Source: Neiella marina (GTDB lineage: Bacteria > Pseudomonadota > Gammaproteobacteria > Enterobacterales > Neiellaceae). From it: 64,000 nt of DNA. The notes under the pieces were generated by a model. That model was not told where the DNA came from and did no database searches. It was given only the letters and a program-made list of their open reading frames with translations. Positions 44,575-52,839 of this stretch are shown piece after piece; position 1 is the stretch's first letter; every line of letters starts with the position of its first letter. Both the position numbers and the translations under genes were made by a program. The DNA lies in NCBI RefSeq assembly GCF_002165625.1, contig NZ_NGNS01000019.1:28113-92112 (forward strand), read 5' to 3'.

Positions 44575-46128
44575 ATGCAGGATTTAATAGACGAGTTACT
44601 CCAGTATCTGCGCGGGGTTTGGCTCAAAAGGCGTTTTATACTGATCGCTACTTGGATCATCTGTCCAATTGGCTTCATGTATGTGTCGACATTACCCAAT
44701 CAATACTCGTCATCGGCTCGAGTCTTCGCTGACACGCGTTCGATGCTTAAACCGTTATTGCGTGGGTTGGCCATTCAGTCTGATTCAACGCAAGAATTGG
44801 CATTAATCGTTAGAACCATCAAAACGAAAGAGAACATTGAGAAGATCGCTCGAGCCTCAGATGCTGATTTGTTGACCACAACAGATGCGGAGTACAACCG
44901 TTTGCTGAGTAAAATTCGCTCTGGTATTCGGATTAGCGGTGGCGGAAGGAGCAAGATGTACAACATCTCCTTCAAAGGGGATGACCCGAGGCTTGCACGG
45001 AAAATCGTACAAGGGACCATCGATGTCTTCATCGAAAATACCTTGGGTGAAAAACGTCTTGGTACCGATCAGGCGCAGCGATTTCTCGATGAACAAATTG
45101 CCGAGTATGAGCAAAGGTTGATTGCTGATGAACGCAAACTGGCCGACTTTAGGCGAGATAACGCTCAGTATATGGTCAACAATCAGGGCAGCTACTTCAG
45201 AGCACTGGAAAATGCCAAAGACAGACTCGAACAAGCTGAATTAGATTTACGTGAAACCGAAACTGAGCTCGACGCAGCCCAAAAGCAATTGTCGGGCGAA
45301 GTTGACTATGCGATGGAAGACTTGTCGAGCATTCGAACCGATTATGATGCTCGGATAGCAAGCCTTCAGGTCAGATTGGATCAGTTGCTTGTGCGGTTTA
45401 CCGAACAGCATCCAGAAGTACAAGAAACGCAAAAGCGGCTTAACTCCTTGCTGGAGCAGAAGCGAGTGTTTTTGACTGGGCGCTCAGGTGGCCTAGGCAT
45501 GGATGGCAATCCAATTTTGCAAGAATTGAAGGCTACAGTGAATCGACTCACTGCATCGGTTGCAGCCAAGAAGGTTCGCCTTGAGAGATATCAGGAGCAA
45601 GTTACCGAGTTTCAAAGTAAGTTGGATTACGTCCCAGAGATTGAAGCGCAGATGACAGGTTTGAATCGAACCTACAGCATCACCAAAGACAAGTACTACC
45701 AGCTGCTATCTCGGAAAGAATCCGCTGTGATGTCTGAGAAAGTAGAACAGTCGACTGAGGCAATTTCTTTCCGAGTGCTAAATCCACCAAGCCTCCGGTT
45801 AAACCCTGCAGGGCCGCCACGGCTGTCAATGCTAATAGGCGTGTTGTTGTCAAGCATTGGCGTTGGTATCGCTTTATCGGTGGTGTTTAGTTTGCTCTCG
45901 CCGGTTATTACCAGTCCTAAAGCGCTTACCAAAGCAACTGGTTTGCCAATTTACGGTGTGGTGACGGCAACAGAAAACTCTGGATTGCAGCTCTGGGAGA
46001 AAAGGAAAACCCGAATCTTTATCGCTGCGAACGTTGCTTTGCTCTTGGTCTTCGCTGCATTTGCGGCCATTAATTCAAAGCCACAGTGGCATGATTTGAT
46101 CTTTGTGCAAGGGCTAGGTGCTTTATGA
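44575..46128 (+). CDS. XrtA-type polysaccharide chain-length determinant (Wzz/GNVR)
   Basis: 517-aa inner-membrane polysaccharide co-polymerase. The Wzz domain begins ELLQYLRGVWLKRRFILIA with the first helix; a long coiled-coil periplasmic part follows, including RFTEQHPEVQETQKRLNSL (274-292), then the GNVR-like LNRTYSITKDKYYQLLSRKE and the second helix near 420. It has a third helix close to the end. It controls polymer length together with the kinase encoded next, whose ATG overlaps the stop (ATGA). The coiled segment recurs in the lipoprotein at 4990. Confidence 0.94.
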   Translation: MQDLIDELLQYLRGVWLKRRFILIATWIICPIGFMYVSTLPNQYSSSARVFADTRSMLKPLLRGLAIQSDSTQELALIVRTIKTKENIEKIARASDADLLTTTDAEYNRLLSKIRSGIRISGGGRSKMYNISFKGDDPRLARKIVQGTIDVFIENTLGEKRLGTDQAQRFLDEQIAEYEQRLIADERKLADFRRDNAQYMVNNQGSYFRALENAKDRLEQAELDLRETETELDAAQKQLSGEVDYAMEDLSSIRTDYDARIASLQVRLDQLLVRFTEQHPEVQETQKRLNSLLEQKRVFLTGRSGGLGMDGNPILQELKATVNRLTASVAAKKVRLERYQEQVTEFQSKLDYVPEIEAQMTGLNRTYSITKDKYYQLLSRKESAVMSEKVEQSTEAISFRVLNPPSLRLNPAGPPRLSMLIGVLLSSIGVGIALSVVFSLLSPVITSPKALTKATGLPIYGVVTATENSGLQLWEKRKTRIFIAANVALLLVFAAFAAINSKPQWHDLIFVQGLGAL

Positions 46129-47015
46129 GTACGATAGAAAAAGCATTAAACGCGATGAAGGCGGCGAATAAGGCGAAGCAAGAAAAAGGCATCGTCCAGC
46201 CTGCTGAAGCACCTGTTCCCGAGCAACAAGAAACAACTCAAACACAGCTTGTCATTGATCAGGATATGCTTGCTGCCAAAGGTATGGTGACCGACAGTCG
46301 GAAATCACGGCAGATTCGGGAAGAGTATCGCAATATCAAGTTGAAATTGCTTTCCAATGCCTTTGGGCCGGCAAAGGATTCTCACCCAAATGGCAACTTA
46401 ATAATGGTAAGTAGCGCCAACCCGAGTGAAGGCAAAACGTTTACCGCCATCAATTTGGCTCTTAGCATCGCGCTGGAGCAAGACAAAACTGTATTGCTGG
46501 TCGATGCAGATGTACTCAAACCTAGCGTGATGAAAACTCTCGACCTTGATAGAAAACCTGGTTTGATCGAGTTCTTGCTGGGTGAGAAAGAATCGGTTGG
46601 TGAAGTTATTTATCCAACTAATATCGACAAGCTTCGAATCATGCCTGCAGGTATGCCGCATGATTTGAGCAATGAGTTATTGACTAGTGAAAAAATGGCA
46701 GCCCTTGCGGATGAGCTGGCCAAACGATATAGCGACCGAGTGGTTGTGTTCGATTGTCCGCCGTTGCTCGGCATTAACGAGACCAAAGTGATGTCTCGTT
46801 TAGTCGGACAAGCGTTGATTGTTGTCGAGCAAGATAAAACAAAGATTGCTCAAGCATCTGCCGCTATTGAAGAGCTCAACCGGGATCTCGCGTTAGGCTT
46901 TGTCATCAACAAAGCTGTCAGAGGGGCGTTCAGCCAATACGGTTATGGCTATGGTTATGGCTATGGCTATGGGTACGGAGACAGGGATGATGATCGTCAA
47001 GCGGGTCAGCAGTAG
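46125..47015 (+). CDS. XrtA-system bacterial tyrosine kinase (BY-kinase)
   Basis: 296-aa cytoplasmic kinase that pairs with the Wzz-like protein. VSSANPSEGKTFTAINLALS holds Walker A (97-105), VLLVDADVLKPS is Walker A' (123-134), and RVVVFDCPPLLG is Walker B. The C-terminal tail has seven tyrosines alternating with glycines (residues 272-284), the autophosphorylation cluster that sets assembly state. The tail is encoded by a near-perfect 6-base repeat (46938-46980), prone to length change. Its last 29 bases overlap the next gene. Confidence 0.95.
   Translation: MSTIEKALNAMKAANKAKQEKGIVQPAEAPVPEQQETTQTQLVIDQDMLAAKGMVTDSRKSRQIREEYRNIKLKLLSNAFGPAKDSHPNGNLIMVSSANPSEGKTFTAINLALSIALEQDKTVLLVDADVLKPSVMKTLDLDRKPGLIEFLLGEKESVGEVIYPTNIDKLRIMPAGMPHDLSNELLTSEKMAALADELAKRYSDRVVVFDCPPLLGINETKVMSRLVGQALIVVEQDKTKIAQASAAIEELNRDLALGFVINKAVRGAFSQYGYGYGYGYGYGYGDRDDDRQAGQQ
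46938..46980 (+). repeat. GGTTAT/GGCTAT hexanucleotide repeat in the BY-kinase tail
   Basis: Six to seven tandem copies of a GGYTAY unit code the Gly-Tyr tail of the kinase. Unit loss or gain keeps the frame, so slippage would alter the number of phosphorylatable tyrosines without breaking the gene. The repeat also lies just before the start of the barrel gene. Confidence 0.8.
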
Positions 47016-48462
47016 GCTGTTCAAAACGCTGCCAATTGCGGCAGCTGTTTTCTCTGCGTTAGCAAATGGTGCGAAGATCGAAGTCACACCGTCTGTCGGA
47101 ATGCGGGTCACACACACAGATAATGTCGAGTTAGCGAAGACGTCAAAAGAAAACGCCACTATCGGTAGCTTATATGCAGCGGTTAAAGCTAGTGTTGATG
47201 GCAATGGCGGTAGTCTAAATCTTAATTATCGCGGAACACGGGCCATGTATAGCCATGATTCCGATCGCAATTCTTATTTCAACTCACTTCAGTTCAAGGC
47301 AAATAAACGCCTAAACAACAGTGGCTTCTCAATGAGCGCCGAGGCGACGGTTGACAATGTTGCACGTTCTCGTCGACGAGATGCCAACGATGATATTCTG
47401 ACCGGAGATACGGTGACCAACCGTCGTGCTAGCACCCGATTGATGTATGACAATGGTGGCCGAGGTTATGTATCTTTGGGAGCAGATGCAGGCGCCACCA
47501 TTCGTGATGCCTCAGATGATGAGGGAAATAGCTATGGCTACAATGCCGGTATCAATCTAGGGCAGGGAACTAGAGTCGAGAACTATTTCTGGTCATTAAA
47601 TTACGACTACCAAAAAGATGAGGCCAGAGGCGGCTCGCGAAACAATCAATCCCATAAGATCAGTGGTGATTCAGGCTTGGCGCAAGTGTATGGTTTTGCA
47701 CCAACGGTGAATTATTTCTGGGAAAAGTACGAAGAAAAAGGCTTTGACGACGAAGAAGATCGCGATAGAACCTTTGGCCGTGTTGGCCCAGGACTTCGCT
47801 ATTACATTGATCGTAAATCATTTGTTGAGCTTAACTACAACTTCGTTGTTGAGGGCGAAGGCAACGACAGTTGGGGTGGTAAAGCTGAATTGAACCCGTC
47901 GCGCAATACTAAGATTTCAGCCAACTATTCAAAACGTGTATTTGGTAATGCGTATGATGTGTCGGTGCGACATAAAAGCAAGCGTCTGACCAATACCATC
48001 CGCTACAGTGAAGAATTATCAAGCTTTGAGCGAGATTTTTTTGTCGAAGATGAAATTATCGAAGATTACTCATTGCGTAAGGTGCTCGACTGGACATCAG
48101 CCTTAAAGATGAGACGTAGCACGGTATCTTTGTCTCTTACATCCACTCGACGAGAGCGAAACGATGCCAATGGCTTGCCGCTCAATGATGACTCTTACGG
48201 CGCAACGGTTTCATATTCTCGAAGCATAACCAGAACCACTCAGTTTTCAAGCTCATTCCAATATAGTAAGTATCAGTTCGAAGACAGTCAGCAACAAAAG
48301 CAGAACGACTATTATCGACGCTTCTCCCTAGCAATGAGCCACTCTTTTTTGCAGTCACTGTCGCTCAGCTATGGATACCAATTTTCTAATCGCAGCTCTA
48401 ATGAAGACGATTTTGGTTACGAAGAAAATCGAGCTTACATCAATCTAAACAAGAGTTTCTAA
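46987..48462 (+). CDS. Outer-membrane beta-barrel protein of the XrtA system (TIGR03016-like)
   Basis: About 491 aa. A signal peptide (VSSRLFKTLPIAAAVFSALANG) precedes VTPSVGMRVTHTDNVELA, then some sixteen to twenty amphipathic strands rich in Y, N, S, R, and a terminal ENRAYINLNKSF ending in Phe, the usual barrel-insertion signal. It probably forms the outer-membrane pore or its partner for polymer release. The frame extends to 46900 over the repeat, but ATG 46987 (or 46990) is preceded by GGAG, so the gene overlaps the kinase by 29 bp. Confidence 0.85.
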   Translation: MMIVKRVSSRLFKTLPIAAAVFSALANGAKIEVTPSVGMRVTHTDNVELAKTSKENATIGSLYAAVKASVDGNGGSLNLNYRGTRAMYSHDSDRNSYFNSLQFKANKRLNNSGFSMSAEATVDNVARSRRRDANDDILTGDTVTNRRASTRLMYDNGGRGYVSLGADAGATIRDASDDEGNSYGYNAGINLGQGTRVENYFWSLNYDYQKDEARGGSRNNQSHKISGDSGLAQVYGFAPTVNYFWEKYEEKGFDDEEDRDRTFGRVGPGLRYYIDRKSFVELNYNFVVEGEGNDSWGGKAELNPSRNTKISANYSKRVFGNAYDVSVRHKSKRLTNTIRYSEELSSFERDFFVEDEIIEDYSLRKVLDWTSALKMRRSTVSLSLTSTRRERNDANGLPLNDDSYGATVSYSRSITRTTQFSSSFQYSKYQFEDSQQQKQNDYYRRFSLAMSHSFLQSLSLSYGYQFSNRSSNEDDFGYEENRAYINLNKSF

Positions 48463-48466
48463 ACTC

Positions 48467-49498
48467 ATGTACGAAGACCATTTTGGTCTGACTGATAAGC
48501 CTTTTAAGCTCAGTCCTGACCCCAAGTTTTTCTTTTCTAGTGCTCACCACGACAGAGCCGTAGCTTACCTTCACTATGGCCTTTCTCAGGGGGAAGGCTT
48601 TATTGTTGTGACTGGGCCAATTGGCACAGGTAAAACGACCATCGCTCGCAGTTTGCTCGCGTCTTTGGATGACAGTATTGTTCCTGCTCAAATCTCGACC
48701 ACCAAGCTCAATCCGGAAGAGCTTGTTCAACTAGTTGCTGCAGAGTTCAATATTGAAGTTGAGGGCCTTGGAAAGGCCGAGATATTGCGCAAGCTCGAGC
48801 AGTATTTGCATCAACTTAATCGGCAGGGCAAGCGCGCTTTGCTGGTCGTTGACGAGGCCCAAAACCTGCCCGCAGAGACGGTCGAAGAGCTGCGCATGTT
48901 GTCCAACTTCCAATTAGATGATCGACCACTGATCCAAAGCTTTCTGCTAGGCCAAGAAGAACTCAAACCAATTATCGAGCTGCCTGAGATGGAACAGTTT
49001 CGGCAGCGAATTATTGCATCATGCCATTTGCGACCTTTTAACGCTGAGGAAGTGAAAGGTTATATTATCCACCGGCTTACTCAGGCTGGCTGGAAAGGAA
49101 CCCCTGAGCTAGATGAAGACATATTTGACAAAATCACTGAGTATGCCGCCGGGGTACCACGGAAAATCAACATATTTGCCGATCGGCTATTTCTCTATGC
49201 GTTTCTTGAAGACCTTACCGCGATCTCGATAAAGGATGTGCAGTCAGTTATCAACGAGATGGGCGAAGAGTTATCGGGTTCCTTGCAAACTGGTCGGGCA
49301 GCCGCCGCAACGGTGATCGCTGGAAATCAACCTGAGCCGCAAGAGAATGATGTCGCCGCAGTTCTTGATGCTGACACAATGCACAGTATTTTGTCTGATG
49401 TTGGTCATGTGCTTGACCAAGTGATTCAAAGAAAAATCAAAATCATTAGATACTTAGATAAACTCATTGAAACCAAGAAGGCTCAGTCGCAAGAGTAA
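48467..49498 (+). CDS. XrtA-associated ExeA-like ATPase
   Basis: 343 aa. YEDHFGLTDKPFKLSPDPKF and SSAHHDRAVAYLHYGL mark the ExeA/GspA AAA+ family; TGPIGTGKTT (49-58) is Walker A and ALLVVDEAQNL with Asp130-Glu131 is Walker B. RQRIIASCHLRPF and AAGVPRKINIFADR complete the domain. A regulatory or assembly role in export is assumed. It starts 4 bp after the barrel gene and ends the plus-strand operon. Confidence 0.93.
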   Translation: MYEDHFGLTDKPFKLSPDPKFFFSSAHHDRAVAYLHYGLSQGEGFIVVTGPIGTGKTTIARSLLASLDDSIVPAQISTTKLNPEELVQLVAAEFNIEVEGLGKAEILRKLEQYLHQLNRQGKRALLVVDEAQNLPAETVEELRMLSNFQLDDRPLIQSFLLGQEELKPIIELPEMEQFRQRIIASCHLRPFNAEEVKGYIIHRLTQAGWKGTPELDEDIFDKITEYAAGVPRKINIFADRLFLYAFLEDLTAISIKDVQSVINEMGEELSGSLQTGRAAAATVIAGNQPEPQENDVAAVLDADTMHSILSDVGHVLDQVIQRKIKIIRYLDKLIETKKAQSQE

Positions 49499-49528
49499 CG
49501 GCTGCGGTTCGAGTGGTTATGCAGAGCG

Positions 49529-49555
49529 ACCACGTCAAATTTCTATTGGCGTGGT
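49529..49555. terminator. Hairpin between convergent genes
   Basis: ACCACGTCAA pairs with TTGGCGTGGT (one G-T pair), giving a 10-bp stem with a 7-base loop just after the ExeA-like gene and across the stop of the nucleotidyltransferase gene. Only GTCTTT follows on the plus strand, so it is terminator-like rather than a clear intrinsic terminator. Confidence 0.4.
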
Positions 49556-50617
49556 GTCTTTATGCTTTTCAAACAAGTTATAAAAGGTTTTGCGTAGTAA
49601 ATGAGGTATTAGCATCCGCAATGGCATTCTTTTGAGGTGACCGCGGATATATAGAATGCTCGTCGCTAAATGGTAATGCCAAGGCCTATCTGGCGGATAA
49701 CTTGATAGCGTCACTGTTGAAAAACAGTAATCTAAGACGGCTAGAACCCAACGTGGACCAGAATAACATTCGCTTAGCTGCTCTATGACCGATGCTGGTA
49801 CAGCACTGCCGAAAAACTGCTGTGAGTACCTCAATGCCAAGTAGAGGCTACCATCGCCGCCAATCGCATTATGAGCACTGATAAGCTCGTGCCAAAATTG
49901 CTCATTACCGAACTCTTGGGTTAGCAGATGTATGTCATACAAATCCCTCAGCGCCTTATCGAATTCACTCTCGTAAAACAAGTGAATTGCACTGTGAATT
50001 AGCATTGTAGGTGGCTTCAAGGTAAAGCTATGCGACAGTCCTGCTAGTTTTTGCTGGGCAAGCAAGAGCGAGGCTTCCGTTGGTGCTTGCTTTAGCGTCA
50101 AGGGCAGTATGTTGAAATGAACATCTAAAACGGTCTTACGTTGGAGATGTATCAGCGGTGGAATTTCCTGAGAGCGCTCGCGGTAAAATTTGTCATCATA
50201 GTCAGAGTGCTTGAATGCGATGTAGCCATTTTGAGCAAGTAATTGTTCAGTCTTCTTTAAATCACTTTGTTTAACCAAAATGTCGATGTCGGCCATTAAT
50301 CGGCCATTAAAGCGTTCTAACTTTAACGCTTGGTAGGCGCCACCTTTTAGCAAACATAGGGAGATATCTTCGCCTGCGAGCCAATCGTTAATATACTGAA
50401 TTTCGTGTTCAAAAAGCTGATTCTGACGTAAATAGGAGTAGTTGGCATTGTTTAGTGCTTGCAGCACATGTGGCGGCACATCGGTGGACGCTTTAAGGAG
50501 ATGAAAAACCTGAGCTGCCATTTGGTGATACAAGGCCTCATGGACGAGCAATGACCATTCTTTGTTTGACCAGTTGTCAAAATGATTTGGCGACCTGAGA
50601 ATTTTAGCTAGCAGCAT
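49535..50617 (-). CDS. NTP_transf_5 nucleotidyltransferase family protein
   Basis: 360 aa. LCLLKGGAYQAL (88-98) and RLMADIDILV with Asp110 and Asp112 are the KG and DxD motifs of the uncharacterised nucleotidyltransferase family PF14907, whose members sit beside HprK-like kinases and in lasso-peptide clusters. The rest is helical and has no signal. The frame opens at 50755, but ATG 50617 starts one base after the upstream kinase stop (50619), giving the natural start. It is the last gene of the cassette, facing the XrtA export operon. Confidence 0.8.
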   Translation of the reverse strand: MLLAKILRSPNHFDNWSNKEWSLLVHEALYHQMAAQVFHLLKASTDVPPHVLQALNNANYSYLRQNQLFEHEIQYINDWLAGEDISLCLLKGGAYQALKLERFNGRLMADIDILVKQSDLKKTEQLLAQNGYIAFKHSDYDDKFYRERSQEIPPLIHLQRKTVLDVHFNILPLTLKQAPTEASLLLAQQKLAGLSHSFTLKPPTMLIHSAIHLFYESEFDKALRDLYDIHLLTQEFGNEQFWHELISAHNAIGGDGSLYLALRYSQQFFGSAVPASVIEQLSECYSGPRWVLAVLDYCFSTVTLSSYPPDRPWHYHLATSILYIRGHLKRMPLRMLIPHLLRKTFYNLFEKHKDTTPIEI

Positions 50618-50618
50618 G

Positions 50619-51494
50619 TTATTTGGGACAGTTAGTGATGCAGCTTCGAATCGCTTTTTCGCAGCTGGCAAAATTATTGTACTCAACGTACACCGCTTCT
50701 GTTTGCTGTACAAGTTGCCTTGCAGCACAAAAAGCTTTACCTGCCAATGGTGCAAAATTGAAGGTGTTTTTTATTATTTCGATCAAAGCTTGGCTCTTAC
50801 TGACAGGCTCAACATAGCAATGCTCGTCAGCTTGGTATGACACGAATACCATCAGCGCGGGGGATACTGGTGTTTGTACTTGTAAGACCGATTCTTTCGG
50901 TGGCTTCACCAAACACACCGTGCCCTTATGGGTGTCTTTCGCTTCATCACTAAAGTCGTCATCCTGATAGAAGGCTTTCATTAAATCAATGGAGCTATTC
51001 TTCAGGTTAATCGGACGCGCTAGCCCGTAGAGCATGCCGTCGCTTAAGCTGAGCAGAGCAAGTTCATCGGATAGTAACCGCCAGCCTTGCGAGGCCAAGT
51101 AGGCACAAAGGGTGCTTTTGCCCGACCCTGGGGGGGCACATATTATTACCCCGTGACCATCAATTTCGACCGTCGCTGCATGAATGATCATGTACTGATG
51201 CGCTGACGTAGTGATGCACCAATTCATTCCCCATTCCAGCATTGCTGGAGCTTGGTCTAATGGCAGCGGTTTAAATGGTTGCCGGTGATTTACTTTAAAG
51301 ACGGCTTGTGGACTCAGCAGGCGGCGATATAGCGGACCATGAGTGACGCTAATGCGATAATCAATGAATTGCTCACCAGGAGAATCGGAAAAGTCGAGAT
51401 AATGACTGGCGAGGTAGCGCCGAACCGACTCAATGTTACTGGTTACTTCGAACAGCACGGGGCCTGTACGCAAATAGAATTTGGATTTACTCAT
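50619..51494 (-). CDS. HprK-related kinase A
   Basis: About 291 aa. The core MIIHAATVEIDGHGVIICAP leads to the P-loop CAPPGSGKSTLCAYL and GWRLLSDELALLSL, where His and the SDE acidic pair are the conserved residues of HPr kinase/phosphatase-type P-loops. A small N-terminal domain is unrelated to HPr kinase proper. HprK-like proteins in lasso-peptide clusters phosphorylate a C-terminal serine of the peptide; here the target is unknown. Both 51500 and 51494 are possible starts. It overlaps the PqqD-like gene slightly. Confidence 0.88.
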   Translation of the reverse strand: MSKSKFYLRTGPVLFEVTSNIESVRRYLASHYLDFSDSPGEQFIDYRISVTHGPLYRRLLSPQAVFKVNHRQPFKPLPLDQAPAMLEWGMNWCITTSAHQYMIIHAATVEIDGHGVIICAPPGSGKSTLCAYLASQGWRLLSDELALLSLSDGMLYGLARPINLKNSSIDLMKAFYQDDDFSDEAKDTHKGTVCLVKPPKESVLQVQTPVSPALMVFVSYQADEHCYVEPVSKSQALIEIIKNTFNFAPLAGKAFCAARQLVQQTEAVYVEYNNFASCEKAIRSCITNCPK

Positions 51495-51798
51495 CAACAC
51501 TTCTACATGGTTCCAGCTGTACGATCTTCATTCTAATCAGCCGATTGGCGATTTCCAAACTGTCTTGAGGTTTAACCAGCTGAGCAAATGCTGAGCAAAT
51601 GGGTTTTGACGTTGCTGAGAGTGAGGTCAGGGCCTGAATTACAGACGTCTGACAAAGAAGAGTTTCATGGGTAAAAGGGCTATAAAGAACAGCTTCATCT
51701 CGGTCGATGAAGCTGTTTTCTTCAATACAGTAATCAGGCGAAATGCAAATTCGCTGAGCGGCGTTAGCTGCCAAACTACCAGTCAATAAGGCCGCCAT
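51487..51798 (-). CDS. PqqD-like protein of the HPr-rel-A system
   Basis: 103 aa. The central stretch EENSFIDRDEAVLYSPFTHETLLCQTSVIQALTSL fits the small winged-helix PqqD fold, used as a RiPP recognition element that grips a leader peptide. A matching peptide-binding protein regularly accompanies HprK-related kinase A. The gene overlaps the end of the Tat-protein gene by 23 bp and the kinase start by a few bases, so all three are likely translated together. N-terminal residues MAALLTGSLAANAAQ are not conserved in the fold; a later start is possible. Confidence 0.65.
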   Translation of the reverse strand: MAALLTGSLAANAAQRICISPDYCIEENSFIDRDEAVLYSPFTHETLLCQTSVIQALTSLSATSKPICSAFAQLVKPQDSLEIANRLIRMKIVQLEPCRSVDE

Positions 51799-52609
51799 CC
51801 GAGAGACTGTTTTCAGTCAGGTCTTGCCAATGATTAGTGATAAAGCCACAACCTGCAATTGCTGTCGAGGTGTTAGAGCCCGCAGTTTGCTTGATGTCCA
51901 CCTTTATCTCTTTAATCATTGATTTAACTGCATTCTCGACGATCCCGACTACTTCCGTATGGGTGTAGGGATAATCAATAATGGTGTTGGAAAACAGGCC
52001 ATTCAAATAAGCGGTCAACACTTGATAATAAAAGCTGTTGCTTGCCGCATTGCCAAACAGGTTAACGGTGCAACGATTACTTGGGTTGGCAATCTCCCAG
52101 AAGTCGAACTTGACGTCTGGCAAGGTGCTAGATTGATCGATCGCTGCGTTAAATGGCACTGCTGACAACGGTTGCAGCAGTTGATATTGCCACGTTCGAA
52201 CGCCTGCTTTTTTAATGTATTTTGGTTTTGGATCGCCAGATGAAGTGAAAAACTTGCTAAAAAATATCGACATGAAATCGGTGCTAGGCCCGACATCTGT
52301 CTGATCATCAATGAGTTGGCGCAAAAAACGGCGAGTGTGATTATTCGGGGCAGTTAGCACCGCTTTCCAAGTGCCATGGGAAAGGGCACCGATCAAATCA
52401 CAATCGTGCTGATGAGACGCATTACCGGAAATGTACACAGAGGCTGTACAAGTATTGCCGCCCGCCCATGCTACAGGGCTTTTCACTGTCATCAATAGTG
52501 GAGCCGCTGCCGCAGAGCCACGTAGAAAGCGACGGCGCTCAAACCTTGAGCGATTGTCATCAGATTCAAGCTCTTTGATGTCCGTATCATTACGTTGTTC
52601 TGTAGTCAT
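51776..52609 (-). CDS. Tat-signal protein heading the HprK/PqqD cassette (unknown function)
   Basis: 277 aa. FERRRFLRGSAAAAPLLMTVKSP (residues 23-45) is a twin-arginine signal, with likely cleavage after AWA (about 49). The mature part has four cysteines (54, 70, about 186, about 253) and no domain I recognise. The end, NSLSDGGLIDW, is short, Ser/Asp-rich and lacks a PEP-CTERM tripartite signal. As the first gene of the cassette it is the best candidate for the protein modified by the kinase and nucleotidyltransferase. A sigma-54 promoter lies about 80 bp upstream. Function is not established. Confidence 0.72.
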   Translation of the reverse strand: MTTEQRNDTDIKELESDDNRSRFERRRFLRGSAAAAPLLMTVKSPVAWAGGNTCTASVYISGNASHQHDCDLIGALSHGTWKAVLTAPNNHTRRFLRQLIDDQTDVGPSTDFMSIFFSKFFTSSGDPKPKYIKKAGVRTWQYQLLQPLSAVPFNAAIDQSSTLPDVKFDFWEIANPSNRCTVNLFGNAASNSFYYQVLTAYLNGLFSNTIIDYPYTHTEVVGIVENAVKSMIKEIKVDIKQTAGSNTSTAIAGCGFITNHWQDLTENSLSDGGLIDW

Positions 52610-52701
52610 TTTTGCATCCAGCCTAGTTCAGCAAAGTAATTCGGGTATAGGCCCCAATTAAGAGGCAAAGCCAATCAATTTTATGTCACCCTTAGTTTTA
52701 C

Positions 52702-52717
52702 GCAAAAAACGCACCAA
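52702..52717 (-). promoter_or_regulatory. Sigma-54 (-24/-12) promoter upstream of the Tat-protein cassette
   Basis: Read on the minus strand, TTGG TGCG TTTT TTGC has GG and GC at the required 10-base spacing and matches the consensus TGGCACG-N4-TTGC in 9 of 11 defined positions. The predicted transcript start is near 52690, about 80 bases before the ATG at 52609. prsR, encoding a sigma-54 activator of PEP-CTERM systems, is the neighbouring gene. This is the only strong -24/-12 match I found in the intergenic regions. Confidence 0.65.
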
Positions 52718-52788
52718 AAATCACATTTGATGATAATGCTTTGTTTTATTAGGCTTTTAAGTGGTCTTGTGAAGATGCCCTTGCCAGT

Positions 52789-52810
52789 GTTCGTTGATTT
52801 CACGATGAAC
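52789..52810. promoter_or_regulatory. Imperfect palindrome, possible activator site
   Basis: GTTC...GAAC arms bound a 22-bp partly symmetric sequence about 75 bp upstream of the -24 element, the distance expected of an enhancer-binding-protein site. It sits between the prsR stop and the sigma-54 promoter. No T-run follows it, so a terminator is less likely. Binding by PrsR is inference. Confidence 0.35.
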
Positions 52811-52839
52811 ATGTAAAAAACTCTGACAGCCTACTTTTT

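Noticed and set aside
46938..46980. Short tandem repeat as a CRISPR-like array
   Set aside because: Units are six bases without spacers and lie inside a coding tail.
46900..46986. N-terminal extension of the barrel protein reading MAMVMAMAMG
   Set aside because: It is the shadow of the Gly-Tyr repeat of the kinase; ATG 46987 with GGAG and a clean signal peptide is the better start.
51776..51810. C-terminus of the Tat protein as a sorting signal
   Set aside because: There is no PEP motif, hydrophobic helix or basic tail at the end.
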